Below, piece by piece: positions 1 through 8,439 of a stretch of DNA of 14,134 bases. Below the pieces are notes generated by a model. It saw nothing but the letters and a program-made list of their open reading frames with translations. It did no database searches and was not told the DNA's origin. Position 1 is the stretch's first letter; every line of letters starts with the position of its first letter. The position numbers were made by a program, and so were the translations under genes. Source of the stretch: an uncultured Altererythrobacter sp. (GTDB lineage Bacteria; Pseudomonadota; Alphaproteobacteria; Sphingomonadales; Sphingomonadaceae); the NCBI GenBank assembly GCA_946885545.1, contig CAMPGP010000028.1:1-14134 (forward strand). Direction: 5' to 3'.

Positions 1-1668
1 AAGCAGATGGCGATCGACGCCGATCTCGCCGCCGGGCTCATGACGGCGGACGAAGCCAAGGCCCGCCGCCGCGAGATCGCGACCGAAGCCGACTTCTACG
101 GCTCGATGGATGGCGCGAGCAAGTTCGTGAAGGGCGACGCAATCGCGGCGCTGCTGATCCTGTTCGTCAACATCGTCGCGGGCTTCGTGCTGGGCATGGT
201 CTCGCACGGGCTCTCGGCAGGAGAAGCAGGCGAGGTCTACGTCACGCTGGCGGTGGGCGACGCGCTCGTGGCCTCGGTGCCCGCTTTGCTGCTGTCGATC
301 GCCGCCGCTGTCATCGTCACCCGCGTATCCGATACGCGCGACCTCACCGGGCAGATCGGTGGCCAGCTGGCCGAACCGGGCATCTGGCTTCCGGTCGGCT
401 GCATCCTCGCCGCGATGGGCATGATCCCGGCGATGCCGCAATCGATCTTCTTCCCCCTCGCAGTCGCCGCCTTCGCGCTGTGGCGTGTGCTGAGCCGTCG
501 CAAGGCCTTCGTCCCGCTGGCGGAACCCGAGCCCGCACCCGACGCCACCAAGATCGCGATCGAGGACGTGTCCGAACGCGCGCTTGTCACCGTCGAGCTC
601 GGCTTCGGCCTGGTGCACCTCGCCGACGAGAAGCGTGGCGCGCCGCTGGTTTCGCGCCTTACCGGCCTGCGTCGTCAGCTGTGCCAGTCTTTCGGCTTCG
701 TGGTGCCCCAGTTCAGGATCAAGGACAGCTTCGACCTCCCTCCCGACCGCTATCGCATCACGCTGGGCGGCGCGCCGCTCGGTTCGGGCCAGCTGCGCCC
801 CGACCGGATGCTCGCGATCGATACCGGCGACGCGGGCGCGCTCGCCAAGTTGCCGGGCGAAGCCACGGTCGACCCGAGCTTCGGATGCCCCGCGGTATGG
901 ATCGATGCCGCGACGCGCGACCTCGCCGTCGCCGAAGGATACCTCGTGGTCGATGCCGAAAGCGTCGTCGCCACGCACGTCAACCAGCTACTCTCGAACC
1001 GTCCGCAGGACCTGCTCGGGCCGGACCAGGTGCGCGAGCTGCTCGACATGGTGCGCGACCGCAATGCGCAGCTGGTCGATACGGTAACGCCGCAGCCGCT
1101 TTCGCTGGCAGCGATCACCCGTCTGCTGCGCGCGCTCCTGTCCGACGGCATTTCGCTCGCCCATCCGCTGCCGGTGCTCGCCAGCCTGTCGCAGGCGGCG
1201 CAACAGACGACCGATCACGAGAAACTCGTCGACATGCTCCGCGCCGATCTCGGCCCGATGCTGGTAGGCAGCCTGTGCGCGCCCGACCAGCGACTGCCCG
1301 TGATCACGCTCGCCGCCGAACTCGAAGAGATGGTCGTCGGTGGATTGCAGGATCCGACGAGCGGGAATGTCGTGATCGAGCCCGATCTCGCACGCTCGAT
1401 AGGCGAACGCATCGCCGCGATTATGGCGAGCAGGCCGGCCGGCGCCTGCGTGCCCGCGCTGATCGTGCAGCCGCGCGCGCGACGCCCGCTTTCCGGCTTA
1501 CTGCGGCTCCGTGCACCGGGATGCGCGGTGCTGTCGATCAACGAACTGCCCGTGTCGCAGCCGATCGAGGTGATCGCGGTCGTCGGCGGCGAACAGGATG
1601 GGCCGGCGCAAGTCGCCCAGGTCGCCGCCCCGGCGGACGATACCACCACGGAGGCGATGGCGGCATGA
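1..1668 (+). CDS. flhA: Flagellar type III export gate protein FlhA (5' end outside window)
   Basis: FlhA is the large inner-membrane subunit of the flagellar export gate: its membrane part uses proton flow and its cytoplasmic ring docks chaperone-substrate complexes. The frame is open from base 1, so the gene starts upstream; 555 residues are visible against a usual length near 690-700, and the first membrane helices are missing. The opening residues, with the MAIDADL and DFYGSMDGASKFVKGDAI segments, are highly characteristic of FlhA. Hydrophobic helices follow at about visible residues 46-67, 82-108 and 128-163. A charged linker then leads to the soluble cytoplasmic domain, including the QLLSNRPQDLLGPDQVRELL region and a C-terminal SINELPVSQPIEVI strand typical of the family. 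The stop overlaps the start of the following sigma factor by 4 nt (ATGA), implying co-transcription and coupled translation. Identification is secure; a virulence-type paralogue (SctV) is unlikely given the fliA neighbour. Confidence 0.95.
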   Translation, partial: KQMAIDADLAAGLMTADEAKARRREIATEADFYGSMDGASKFVKGDAIAALLILFVNIVAGFVLGMVSHGLSAGEAGEVYVTLAVGDALVASVPALLLSIAAAVIVTRVSDTRDLTGQIGGQLAEPGIWLPVGCILAAMGMIPAMPQSIFFPLAVAAFALWRVLSRRKAFVPLAEPEPAPDATKIAIEDVSERALVTVELGFGLVHLADEKRGAPLVSRLTGLRRQLCQSFGFVVPQFRIKDSFDLPPDRYRITLGGAPLGSGQLRPDRMLAIDTGDAGALAKLPGEATVDPSFGCPAVWIDAATRDLAVAEGYLVVDAESVVATHVNQLLSNRPQDLLGPDQVRELLDMVRDRNAQLVDTVTPQPLSLAAITRLLRALLSDGISLAHPLPVLASLSQAAQQTTDHEKLVDMLRADLGPMLVGSLCAPDQRLPVITLAAELEEMVVGGLQDPTSGNVVIEPDLARSIGERIAAIMASRPAGACVPALIVQPRARRPLSGLLRLRAPGCAVLSINELPVSQPIEVIAVVGGEQDGPAQVAQVAAPADDTTTEAMAA

Positions 1669-2387
1669 AGCTCGATCACTCCCAGTTCGCCGCAGCCGAA
1701 GCCTATGGCGTCAACGTGGGCGAGCGGGTGGCGCAGTTCCTCCCGATGGTTCGCAAGCTCGCCTGGCACCTGTCGGGCAGTGGCGGGCCGACGATAGACG
1801 TCGAGGATCTGATGCAGGCGGGTCTGGTCGCGCTCACCGAATGTGCGCAGAAGCACGATTCGCCAAGCGACGACGGCTTTGCCGCCTATGCCAAGCTGCG
1901 CGTGCGCGGCGCGATGGTCGACCTGCTGCGCAGCACCTCGCCAGATCCACGCGGTGCCCGCGCCAAGCGTCGCATGATCGAGAGCGCCCGCTCGAAGCTG
2001 CACAGCACTCTCGGCCGAGAGCCATCTTCCACTCAACTTGCCGAGGCACTCGGGATGACCGTCGAAGCTTATCTCCAGCTCGAGACCGATCTGGTCGAGA
2101 CGAGGCTTGCCTCGATCGACGACTGTTATTCGGAAACCGACGTCGCTTTCGCCTCGGCGGAGCCCGACGCCGAGCGGCAGGTGCTGCAGCAGGAAGATCG
2201 CGAGACATTGATCGCCGCGCTCGGCTCGCTCGGCGAGCGGCATCAACTGGTGATCCAGCTCTATTTCGTCGAGGAACTGAATCTGTCGGAGATCGCCGCC
2301 GTGCTCGGAGTCAGCGTGCCGCGCGTGCACCAGCTCAAGGCGGCGGCTCTCTCCCAGATGCGCACGGCGATGGAAGCCGCCGCCTGA
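1665..2387 (+). CDS. fliA: Flagellar sigma factor, sigma-28/FliA type
   Basis: This 240-residue protein matches the length and order of FliA, the alternative sigma factor that directs RNA polymerase to late flagellar, chemotaxis and flagellin promoters. Region 2 is visible at about residues 45-90, with VEDLMQAGLVALTECA and then FAAYAKLRVRGAMVDLLRS, where the RVRGAMVD core is the FliA hallmark. Region 3 (LGREPSSTQLAEALGMT) lies near 116-132. Region 4, with a helix-turn-helix at NLSEIAAVLGVSVPRVHQLK, lies near 206-225. The ATG is chosen because it overlaps the flhA stop (ATGA) and gives the normal N-terminus; the same frame is open far upstream, but that stretch is a shadow of flhA. Direct flhA-fliA adjacency lacks the flhF and flhG/fleN genes that often sit between them in gammaproteobacteria. 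In that model the anti-sigma factor FlgM would hold it inactive until hook completion; no flgM is in the window. Confidence 0.92.
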   Translation: MKLDHSQFAAAEAYGVNVGERVAQFLPMVRKLAWHLSGSGGPTIDVEDLMQAGLVALTECAQKHDSPSDDGFAAYAKLRVRGAMVDLLRSTSPDPRGARAKRRMIESARSKLHSTLGREPSSTQLAEALGMTVEAYLQLETDLVETRLASIDDCYSETDVAFASAEPDAERQVLQQEDRETLIAALGSLGERHQLVIQLYFVEELNLSEIAAVLGVSVPRVHQLKAAALSQMRTAMEAAA

Positions 2388-2407
2388 ATTTCGGGTCGCA
2401 AAGGAAA

Positions 2408-2438
2408 GAGGCCGAAGCGATCGTCTCGCTCCGGCCTC
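2408..2438 (-). terminator. Rho-independent-like terminator hairpin, best read on the minus strand
   Basis: Arms 2408-2420 and 2426-2438 form a 13-bp stem around a 5-nt loop. The only imperfection is an A/C mismatch in the plus-strand RNA, which becomes a U-G wobble in the minus-strand RNA. In minus orientation the stem is followed by the pyrimidine-rich TTTCCTTTGC, whereas in plus orientation it is followed by CCTCGCTGCGG. It therefore fits best as the terminator of the autotransporter gene, 35 bp beyond its stop, and may also stop fliA transcription. Confidence 0.65.
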
Positions 2439-2446
2439 CCTCGCTG

Positions 2447-2461
2447 CGGCCTTCAAGGCCG
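2447..2461. terminator. Small inverted repeat between the convergent fliA and autotransporter ends
   Basis: The arms CGGCCTT and AAGGCCG are perfect complements around a single C, so in RNA a 5-bp stem with a 5-nt loop is realistic. It has no U-tract of its own. It may strengthen the neighbouring hairpin at 2408-2438 or be an accessory stop for fliA transcripts. Confidence 0.35.
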
Positions 2462-2472
2462 TGGGGTATCGA

Positions 2473-5400
2473 TCAGAAGGTGATCCGGGCCGTCACCCGT
2501 GCGCCATGGCTCGTGCGATCGCCTGCCAGCGTGCCCGAGTAGGCGGCACCGATGCTGAACGCGCCCACGTTGTAGTCGAAGCCGGCTTCGACTTCGGCCG
2601 AGTTCTTCGGGATCGCCACACCGACGATACCGAACACCGGCCCGCCGGCGTCGAACTGCGAGACCACCCGTGCCGCGCGGTCGCCCGCCGCGTGGTTCCA
2701 TGCGGCCGAGAGGTAAGGCTGGAAGCCTTCGCCGTCCGCATTGAAGCGAGCCATCGCTCCCAGGCTCAGGAAAGTGGTTTCCTGATCGGCCTTGGCAACG
2801 ACGAGCGCCGCGTTGCCGCCGCTCTCGGCGAAGGCGTCGTTTTCGGTCGTGACGTGCGCCACGCGGGCGAACGGCGTGACCGCGGTGGTACCCATCATGA
2901 GATCGTAGCCGATCTCGCCGAACAGCTGGAGCGTGTCGGCATCGCGTTCCGATACCAGCGTTTGCCCCAGCGCCGCGCCGCTGACCGTGCGGACGGTGTC
3001 CACAGCATGCCAGGCGTAGCTGACGCCGGCCGCGCCGCGCAGCCCCCCGCCCCCGCCGAACGTGGCGTGAGCGGCAAGATACTTGCTCTTCACGTCGGCC
3101 GCGTCGCTGCGTCCTTCGAGATCGAAGTCCGAACCGCCGAGGCCGGCCGAGAGCGCCACTCCGAAACCCTCGCCGCCGAAGCCAACGCCGGTCACGAAGC
3201 CCTTGTGGTCGGTCTCCATGCCGAAGGCGTTGGCCGTACCGTCGAAGTCGCCCCATCCGCCGAAGGCCGAGCCCCAGACGAACATGCCCGCTTCCCGGGG
3301 CGCGGCCATGCCCATCATGGCGTTGCGCAAGTGACGGCTGTCGTCGGTCAGGCCCGTGATCGTGCTGGCGAGGATTTCGCCCGAAAGATCGCCGAAGGTG
3401 GCCTGCGCGGTGGCGGCGTTCTGCATCAACACCGCGTCGAACAGCGGATCGTCGATGCCCAGCGCCTGGACGGCGCCGGCAACGCCGACCTGATTCGCAT
3501 TGGTCGCGACATCGGCGAAGTCCACGTCGTTGCGGTAGAGCGACAGGGTCACCGCATTGGCGCCGTAGCGCAGCAGCGGATCGAGGAACGCCAGGTCGGT
3601 AGTCACCGAGCCGAAGGTCCCCGTGACCCCTTCCGCACCGGTCAGGATGACGTAGTCGGTGCGCGGGGCATAGTCGCCGTCCTCTGCGAGCACCGCGACA
3701 CTGGCGGTGCTGGCGATGGTCACCTCGCCGGTGGCGTCGACGCGGTCGGATTCACCTGCCGCGTTGACTTCGACTTCGTAAACCGATCCAGCCGCGAAGT
3801 TGAGATCGCCGTCGACGGTAAGCTGGCCGATCGAGTTGCCCGGGGCAAGCGTGCCGCCGTTCACATCGGTGTCGCCGACGGTACCGTTGCCGCCGAGCGT
3901 GCCGCCCGCATTTACCGTCACATCCGATACTATCGATCCGTTCACCGCCAGCGTGCCGCCGTTGACGTCGGTGGGGCCGGTGTAGGTGCTGTCGCCCGTG
4001 AGGTTCAGGATCCCCTCGCCGTCCTTCACGATCCCGCCGAGGCCGCTGATCGCGCCGGCGAACTCGGTGTCTTCCTCCTGCTCGACCGTCAGGGTCTGCT
4101 CGCCCAGCTCGACGGTGGCTTCTTCCTCGCCTTCAAGCCCGCCGATGGTCTGATCGTTGCCGGTGATGTCCAGCGTGCCGCCATCGGCCAGGTTGAAGTC
4201 GGTCTCGGGGTCGATCGTCCCGCCGATACGCACTGCACCGCCCAGGATGTTGGTCACGCCCTGGAAGGCATAGTCGCCCATGAAGGTCAGCACGCCACCG
4301 CCCAGCTTGTCGAGCACGCCCGAGCCGGAGAAGGCGCCGAGGAAGTCGTAGTCGTCCGAACGGTTGAACACGAAGCGTCCGTCGTTGACGATGTCGCCGC
4401 TGAACGTGCCTTCGGTGCCGCCTGCGCCCAGCTGGAAGTAGCCGTCGCCCTCGATCACCACGTCGCCGGTCAGCGTGCCGGTGAGCACCAGCCCGCCGTT
4501 CGAGATCGTGGTCCCGCCGGTATAGGTCAGCGTGTCGGTGTCGACGGTGAATATCGCCTCGCCGATCAGCTGGATCCCGCCCGTTCCACCGATGTTCAGC
4601 GCGTCGTCGAGACCCGAAACCACGTCGTCTTCGCTGAAGTTCAGCACCAGCAATCCGTTGGTGGTGACCGCCGTGGTGAAGATCGGCGAGGAGAGGCCCT
4701 CCTCTTCGCCGAGGTCGACTTCGTTGACTTGGAGCGCGGCCCCTTCGCCGATCGTGACGCTGCCGAATTCACCGACCACGCCGCTGGTATTCCAGTAGCC
4801 CGCGGCCACTTCGAGGCTTTCGAAACCGAGCGACAGCCCGAGTTCCTGCGCTTCGGTGAGTTCGAGCACGTCGCCCACCAGGGTCAGGCTGTCGGTACCC
4901 TCGCCCGCATCGATCGCGCCGGTGACGTCGCTGCCGGTCCGCAGGGTCACGGTGTCGTCGAAGCCGCCGAGCATCACGGCAAGGCCGCTGCCACCGGCGA
5001 TCGCACCGGCGTTGTCGAGCGCGACCGGTCCGCTGCCGTCACCCAGCACGCCGACTTCGCCACCCGCGATGGCCCCCGTGTTGACCAGCGTCGCGGTCCC
5101 CGCATTGCCGAGTATCACACCGAAGTCCGCGCCCGAGATCGAGCCGCTGTTGGTCACCGAAGCTTCGTCGAGGTTGGCGGCGACCGAGACGCCGAAGCCC
5201 TCGGCGCCGGCAATCGTGCCGCTGTTGTCGACGGAGCCGGTCATGCCGGTCTCGCCTTCGATGCCGCTGCCCTGGACGAGGACGCCCCCTGCGCTGCCGA
5301 GGATCGCACCTGCGTTGTCGACCGTGCCGCCCATCGAGAGGATGGCACCGAAGCGCGCGCCGTCGATCGCGCCATCCGCGGAGTTCGTGAGCGACGCGAC

Positions 5401-8274
5401 GTAGCCTTCCTGCGCCTGCCCGTCGCCGCGGAACATCGACACCCCGTCGGCGAACGCGCTGCCCTCGCCGCTGATCGTGCCACTGTTGGTCACGCTGCCG
5501 CCGCCGATCAGGCGCACGCCGTCGTTGCTCTCGCCGAGGATGACGCCGCTGTTGTCGACCTGCGTGCCGGTGGCCGCAAGGACCAGTTGGCCGAGCTCTT
5601 CATCGAAGACATAGGCGGTCGTGATACCCGTCCCGGCGCCCGAGATCATACCGCTGTTGGTCACGCTCGATTCCGCGGTAGCGATGGTGATCCCTGCATC
5701 CGGCGGGGCATCGAACCCGTCGTAAGTTCCGTTGCCGCGGATCGTGCCCGCGTTGAGGATGGTCATCGTCCCGCTCGAGCCGCCGTAGATGCCCGAGGTG
5801 GCGCCTTCGATCACGCCGCCTTCCTCGTTGGTGATCGTGAGGTCGGCGAGCGATCCCTGGTTGACCGCCTCGGCGGTCTCGCTGGTGATCGTGCCGCTGT
5901 TGACCAGCGTCGCGGCCGACATATCGCTGCCGAAGCCCACGCCGTAGCCGTTGGTCCCGGTTCCGCCGAAGTCGCCGGTCCCGCTGATCGTGCCGCTGTT
6001 GACCACGCTGGCGGTCAAGCCGCTGCGATCCTCGTTCGGGTCGGTGTTGAGCGCGGTGCCCTGGACGAACACGCCGCCTGAGACACCGGTGATGCCGCCC
6101 GCATTGGCCACGTCGCCGCCGCCCGAAAGGATCACGCCGAAGCGCTGCCCGGCGATTTCGCCTTCGGCCTCGTTGGTGACGAGCGCGCCGTAGTCCTCGT
6201 TCGCCTGGTCAGTATAGGCGAACATCGAGATACCGTCGGCGAACGCCTCGACATTGCCGCTGATCGTGCCGCTGTTGGTGACGCTACCGCCACCGATCAG
6301 ACGCACGCCGTCGTCGTTGTCACCAGTGATCGTCCCGCTGTTGACCACCACGGTATCGGTCGCACGGCCTTCGAGCTGGCCGGTTTCGGCATTGAAGTAG
6401 TTGGCCGTGGTGATGCCCAGGCGGTTGCCCGAGATGGTGCCGCTGTTGGTGATCGTATTGGCATCGCCCGACACCGTCACGCCCGCATCGGGCGGGGCAT
6501 CGAAACCGAGGTTGCCACCGTCACCGCGGATCGTCCCCGCGTTGTCGAGCGTGAGGTTACCGAGTTCGACGTGCACGCCCGAAGCCGCGCCGGTGATCTC
6601 GCCCCCCTCGAGATTGTCGACCACGACCTGCGCTTCGCCCTGGAGATTGGCGTACAGGCCGTCGCTGCCACCGCCCAGGATCAGCCCGCTATTGCTCACC
6701 GCGAGGGTGCCGATGTTGCCGTAGGCCACGATGCCTTCGCTGCTGTTGCCTACGATGAGGCCGCTATTGGTAATCGAGCCATCGACCACGGCTTCGCCAT
6801 TCTGGATGATTACGCCGACCTGGTTGCCAATGATCTGGCCATCGTTCTCGATCGCGCCGCCCGAAGATAGAGCAACGCCCGAGCGGTCCCCGTAGATGGC
6901 CCCGTCTTCAGTGTTGGCGACGCTTGCTTCGTAAGTCGCGGGATCCTGATCGACCGCCGCGAACATCGAGACGCCGTCGGTTCCGCCAGCCGAGGGGTTC
7001 AAGCCTTGGATCGTGCCGCTGTTGACCACGGTCCCGCCGCCAACGAGGCGGACCGCATCGTTGTTGATACCGGTGATCGTGCCGCTGTTGACCACGTCGG
7101 TTCCGACCGCGAGATGCACCGACGTTTCCACCGCCGGAGGCTGAGCGGCGAGGGTCACGATGCCGTGATTGCTTCCCTGGATCGTGCCGCTGTTGACGAT
7201 CTGCGCGTCGGCCGTGCGGATTTCGACCGCCGATTGCCCGTTGCTCACCACCAGCCCTGCGTTGTCGAGCGCGAGCGTACCGTTCGAGGAATTGATCGCG
7301 ACGCCGTTCGATACGATGGTGCCGGATTCCCCGTTGTTGACGGCGAGATCGCCGGATAGCCCGCCGAACACCGCGACGCCCGAACCGTTGATGAGGCCCG
7401 TGTTGTTGATCGTCGCGCTGGCGAGCGAGGCGTTGGCTAGGACGCCCAGAATGCCCTGCACGGTACCCGAATTGTTCAGCGTGGCCGAACGCCCGTCCTG
7501 CGCTTCGCTCGCGGTCATGATCACACCGAAGGGGCTGACGCCGGGGAAGTTGGGATTGAAGCCCCCGGTACTGCGAATGACGCCGGCGTTGTCGATCGTC
7601 CCGCCGCCTGACAGGAGCACGCCGAACAACTGCCCTTCGATCAGGCCTGTTTCGGTATTGGTGACCGAACCCACCCCAGTCACATCAGTCCGGATCGCCT
7701 CGGGAAATTCGGCAATGACCACGCCGATCGCCTGCGCGCCCAGAGCGGGATCGCCGCTGAACGCCTGGATCGTACCGCTGTTGACCACGGTGCCGCCGCC
7801 GATCAGCGCGACGCTGACCCCAGCCTCGCCGCGGATCAGGCCGCTATTTGTGACGGTGGTGTTTTCGGCCAAGGCCTGCGGTGGGAGCGGATCGTCATTC
7901 TCGTCCTCGCCGAAGAAATAGGCGGTGACGACGCCGCCGGCCGCACCGCTGATCTCCCCCCGGTTGTCGACTGTCGAATTGGGCTGGGCAATGACGATGC
8001 CAGCGCTCGGGCGAACCTCATCGCTGCCCTGCGCGGTCCCGTTGCCGCGAATCGTACCATCGTTCTCGACGTCGACCGGACCGTTGTCGGCGTAGATGCC
8101 GATATCGTCGCCTTCGACAGTTTCGCCTTCCTCGACGACAATTTCGAGCAGCTCAGGCTGATCGTTGTGGATCCCGAACGCATCCTGCGCCTGCGCGGCG
8201 GGTGCGAACTGGAGAACCGAGAAACCTGCGATCGCGCTGGTGGCGAGCAGTTGCGCCTTGGACATTTTGGTCAT
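2473..8274 (-). CDS. Giant repetitive autotransporter (type Va secretion) with C-terminal beta-barrel
   Basis: A 1933-residue secreted protein that should carry its own passenger across the outer membrane. Residues 1-29 form a signal peptide (two Lys, hydrophobic core, cleavage near AQA/QD). From about residue 58 to 1090 the passenger consists of short NSGTI-x-G rungs, the usual look of a right-handed beta-helix, organised into super-repeats listed separately. A hinge with GGFDDTVTL and GEGTDSLTL follows. Passenger-associated repeats lie near residues 1316-1350 (GVLDKLGGGVLTFMGDY) and 1410-1446 (STYTGPTDVNGGTLAVNGS), then an APGNSIGQLTVDGDL segment. The last ~270 residues, from MFVWGSAFGGW, form the barrel, ending RITF with terminal Phe as expected for BAM recognition. 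The ATG at 8274 is preferred over one 18 codons upstream because it starts the signal peptide; a GGGGG run lies 11 nt before it. Ligand unknown; adhesin or biofilm factor is an inference. No protease triad was recognised. Confidence 0.9.
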   Translation of the reverse strand: MTKMSKAQLLATSAIAGFSVLQFAPAAQAQDAFGIHNDQPELLEIVVEEGETVEGDDIGIYADNGPVDVENDGTIRGNGTAQGSDEVRPSAGIVIAQPNSTVDNRGEISGAAGGVVTAYFFGEDENDDPLPPQALAENTTVTNSGLIRGEAGVSVALIGGGTVVNSGTIQAFSGDPALGAQAIGVVIAEFPEAIRTDVTGVGSVTNTETGLIEGQLFGVLLSGGGTIDNAGVIRSTGGFNPNFPGVSPFGVIMTASEAQDGRSATLNNSGTVQGILGVLANASLASATINNTGLINGSGVAVFGGLSGDLAVNNGESGTIVSNGVAINSSNGTLALDNAGLVVSNGQSAVEIRTADAQIVNSGTIQGSNHGIVTLAAQPPAVETSVHLAVGTDVVNSGTITGINNDAVRLVGGGTVVNSGTIQGLNPSAGGTDGVSMFAAVDQDPATYEASVANTEDGAIYGDRSGVALSSGGAIENDGQIIGNQVGVIIQNGEAVVDGSITNSGLIVGNSSEGIVAYGNIGTLAVSNSGLILGGGSDGLYANLQGEAQVVVDNLEGGEITGAASGVHVELGNLTLDNAGTIRGDGGNLGFDAPPDAGVTVSGDANTITNSGTISGNRLGITTANYFNAETGQLEGRATDTVVVNSGTITGDNDDGVRLIGGGSVTNSGTISGNVEAFADGISMFAYTDQANEDYGALVTNEAEGEIAGQRFGVILSGGGDVANAGGITGVSGGVFVQGTALNTDPNEDRSGLTASVVNSGTISGTGDFGGTGTNGYGVGFGSDMSAATLVNSGTITSETAEAVNQGSLADLTITNEEGGVIEGATSGIYGGSSGTMTILNAGTIRGNGTYDGFDAPPDAGITIATAESSVTNSGMISGAGTGITTAYVFDEELGQLVLAATGTQVDNSGVILGESNDGVRLIGGGSVTNSGTISGEGSAFADGVSMFRGDGQAQEGYVASLTNSADGAIDGARFGAILSMGGTVDNAGAILGSAGGVLVQGSGIEGETGMTGSVDNSGTIAGAEGFGVSVAANLDEASVTNSGSISGADFGVILGNAGTATLVNTGAIAGGEVGVLGDGSGPVALDNAGAIAGGSGLAVMLGGFDDTVTLRTGSDVTGAIDAGEGTDSLTLVGDVLELTEAQELGLSLGFESLEVAAGYWNTSGVVGEFGSVTIGEGAALQVNEVDLGEEEGLSSPIFTTAVTTNGLLVLNFSEDDVVSGLDDALNIGGTGGIQLIGEAIFTVDTDTLTYTGGTTISNGGLVLTGTLTGDVVIEGDGYFQLGAGGTEGTFSGDIVNDGRFVFNRSDDYDFLGAFSGSGVLDKLGGGVLTFMGDYAFQGVTNILGGAVRIGGTIDPETDFNLADGGTLDITGNDQTIGGLEGEEEATVELGEQTLTVEQEEDTEFAGAISGLGGIVKDGEGILNLTGDSTYTGPTDVNGGTLAVNGSIVSDVTVNAGGTLGGNGTVGDTDVNGGTLAPGNSIGQLTVDGDLNFAAGSVYEVEVNAAGESDRVDATGEVTIASTASVAVLAEDGDYAPRTDYVILTGAEGVTGTFGSVTTDLAFLDPLLRYGANAVTLSLYRNDVDFADVATNANQVGVAGAVQALGIDDPLFDAVLMQNAATAQATFGDLSGEILASTITGLTDDSRHLRNAMMGMAAPREAGMFVWGSAFGGWGDFDGTANAFGMETDHKGFVTGVGFGGEGFGVALSAGLGGSDFDLEGRSDAADVKSKYLAAHATFGGGGGLRGAAGVSYAWHAVDTVRTVSGAALGQTLVSERDADTLQLFGEIGYDLMMGTTAVTPFARVAHVTTENDAFAESGGNAALVVAKADQETTFLSLGAMARFNADGEGFQPYLSAAWNHAAGDRAARVVSQFDAGGPVFGIVGVAIPKNSAEVEAGFDYNVGAFSIGAAYSGTLAGDRTSHGARVTARITF
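5053..8100 (-). repeat. Four tandem super-repeats (242-265 residues) inside the autotransporter passenger
   Basis: In reading order the units are 8100-7306, 7305-6580, 6579-5794 and 5793-5053; 5052 to about 4980 begins a fifth unit that stops after GVLGDGSGPVALDNAGAIAG. Each unit opens with G(I/V)-x-x-x-x-x-G-x-L-x-x-x-NAGTIRG or a close variant. Then come a DAGIT-like rung and a variable loop (TAYVF, TANYF). Next are VNSGTI-G-x-x-x-D-(G/A)VRLIGGG-V-NSGTI, DG(V/I)SMF, and FGVILSGGG-x-NAG ending in a GVLVQG-like rung. The VRLIGGG-equivalent landmark ends at 7815, 7056, 6309 and 5520, giving spacings of 253, 249 and 263 residues. DNA similarity is strong between the third and fourth units: the stretch near 5466-5525 matches 6255-6314 with about five scattered differences, mostly at third codon positions. 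Internal duplication followed by divergence under protein-level constraint is the simplest explanation. Confidence 0.85.
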
Positions 8275-8380
8275 GACAGGAGGTACCCCCAAGAAAACAT
8301 ACAAACGTGCAGAGACGTCGCGGGCCACGCGCCCTCGCGCGTGCCGCCGTCGACTTCCGCTATGCTCCTTGCGCCCCCTA

Positions 8381-8397
8381 CCGGCCTCATGGGCCGG
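8381..8397 (-). promoter_or_regulatory. Hairpin in the probable 5' leader of the autotransporter
   Basis: CCGGCC (8381-8386) and GGCCGG (8392-8397) flank a 5-nt loop, giving a perfect 6-bp GC stem. It would lie close to the 5' end of the autotransporter transcript if the tentative promoter at 8411-8439 is right. It might stabilise the mRNA; no terminator U-tract follows on the minus strand. Confidence 0.35.
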
Positions 8398-8410
8398 CTC
8401 TTAAAGTTCG

Positions 8411-8439
8411 ATGATTTCAGCTAATTCACTTCCGGGCAA
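8411..8439 (-). promoter_or_regulatory. Tentative sigma-70-type promoter of the autotransporter gene
   Basis: Read on the minus strand, TTGCCC (8439-8434) and AATCAT (8416-8411) are separated by 17 bp. They match the -35 and -10 consensus at 3-4 of 6 positions each and lie in the only AT-rich patch of the gap. Transcription would begin near 8404 and leave a leader of about 130 nt. The match is weak and made by eye. Confidence 0.25.

Noticed and set aside
480..1664. N-terminal extension of the fliA frame through flhA
   Set aside because: The extension is Arg/Ala-rich shadow sequence of flhA. FliA homology begins at 1665, where ATG overlaps the flhA stop.
4865..4985. RTX-like calcium-binding nonapeptides in the autotransporter hinge (GGFDDTVTL, GEGTDSLTL)
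   Set aside because: Only two loose matches occur and they do not form the tandem GGxGxDxUx array needed for a calcium roll. Similar hinges are common between beta-helix repeats and the stalk of autotransporters.
2461..6081. A 1206-codon plus-strand open frame antisense to the autotransporter
   Set aside because: Its translation is a low-complexity mix rich in Arg, Ala, Val, Asp and His with no domain, and it mirrors the repeat period of the opposite strand. GC-rich third positions of the real gene remove stops on the other strand. The autotransporter frame has a signal peptide, repeats and a barrel, so this is a shadow.
5053..8100. CRISPR array or DNA-level satellite, suggested by the many copies of GATCGTGCCGCTGTTG
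   Set aside because: The copies are in frame, vary at synonymous positions, are irregularly spaced and encode the NSGTI rung of a continuous protein. They are coding repeats.
8278..8283. A perfect AGGAGG on the plus strand next to the autotransporter start
   Set aside because: It lies on the strand opposite the gene and no convincing plus-strand coding frame follows it at a suitable distance.
8275..8328. Start of the autotransporter 18 codons upstream at 8328
   Set aside because: The added residues put a second, non-signal-like segment before an already complete signal peptide, and they do not resemble an extended signal peptide region. The start at 8274 is more economical.
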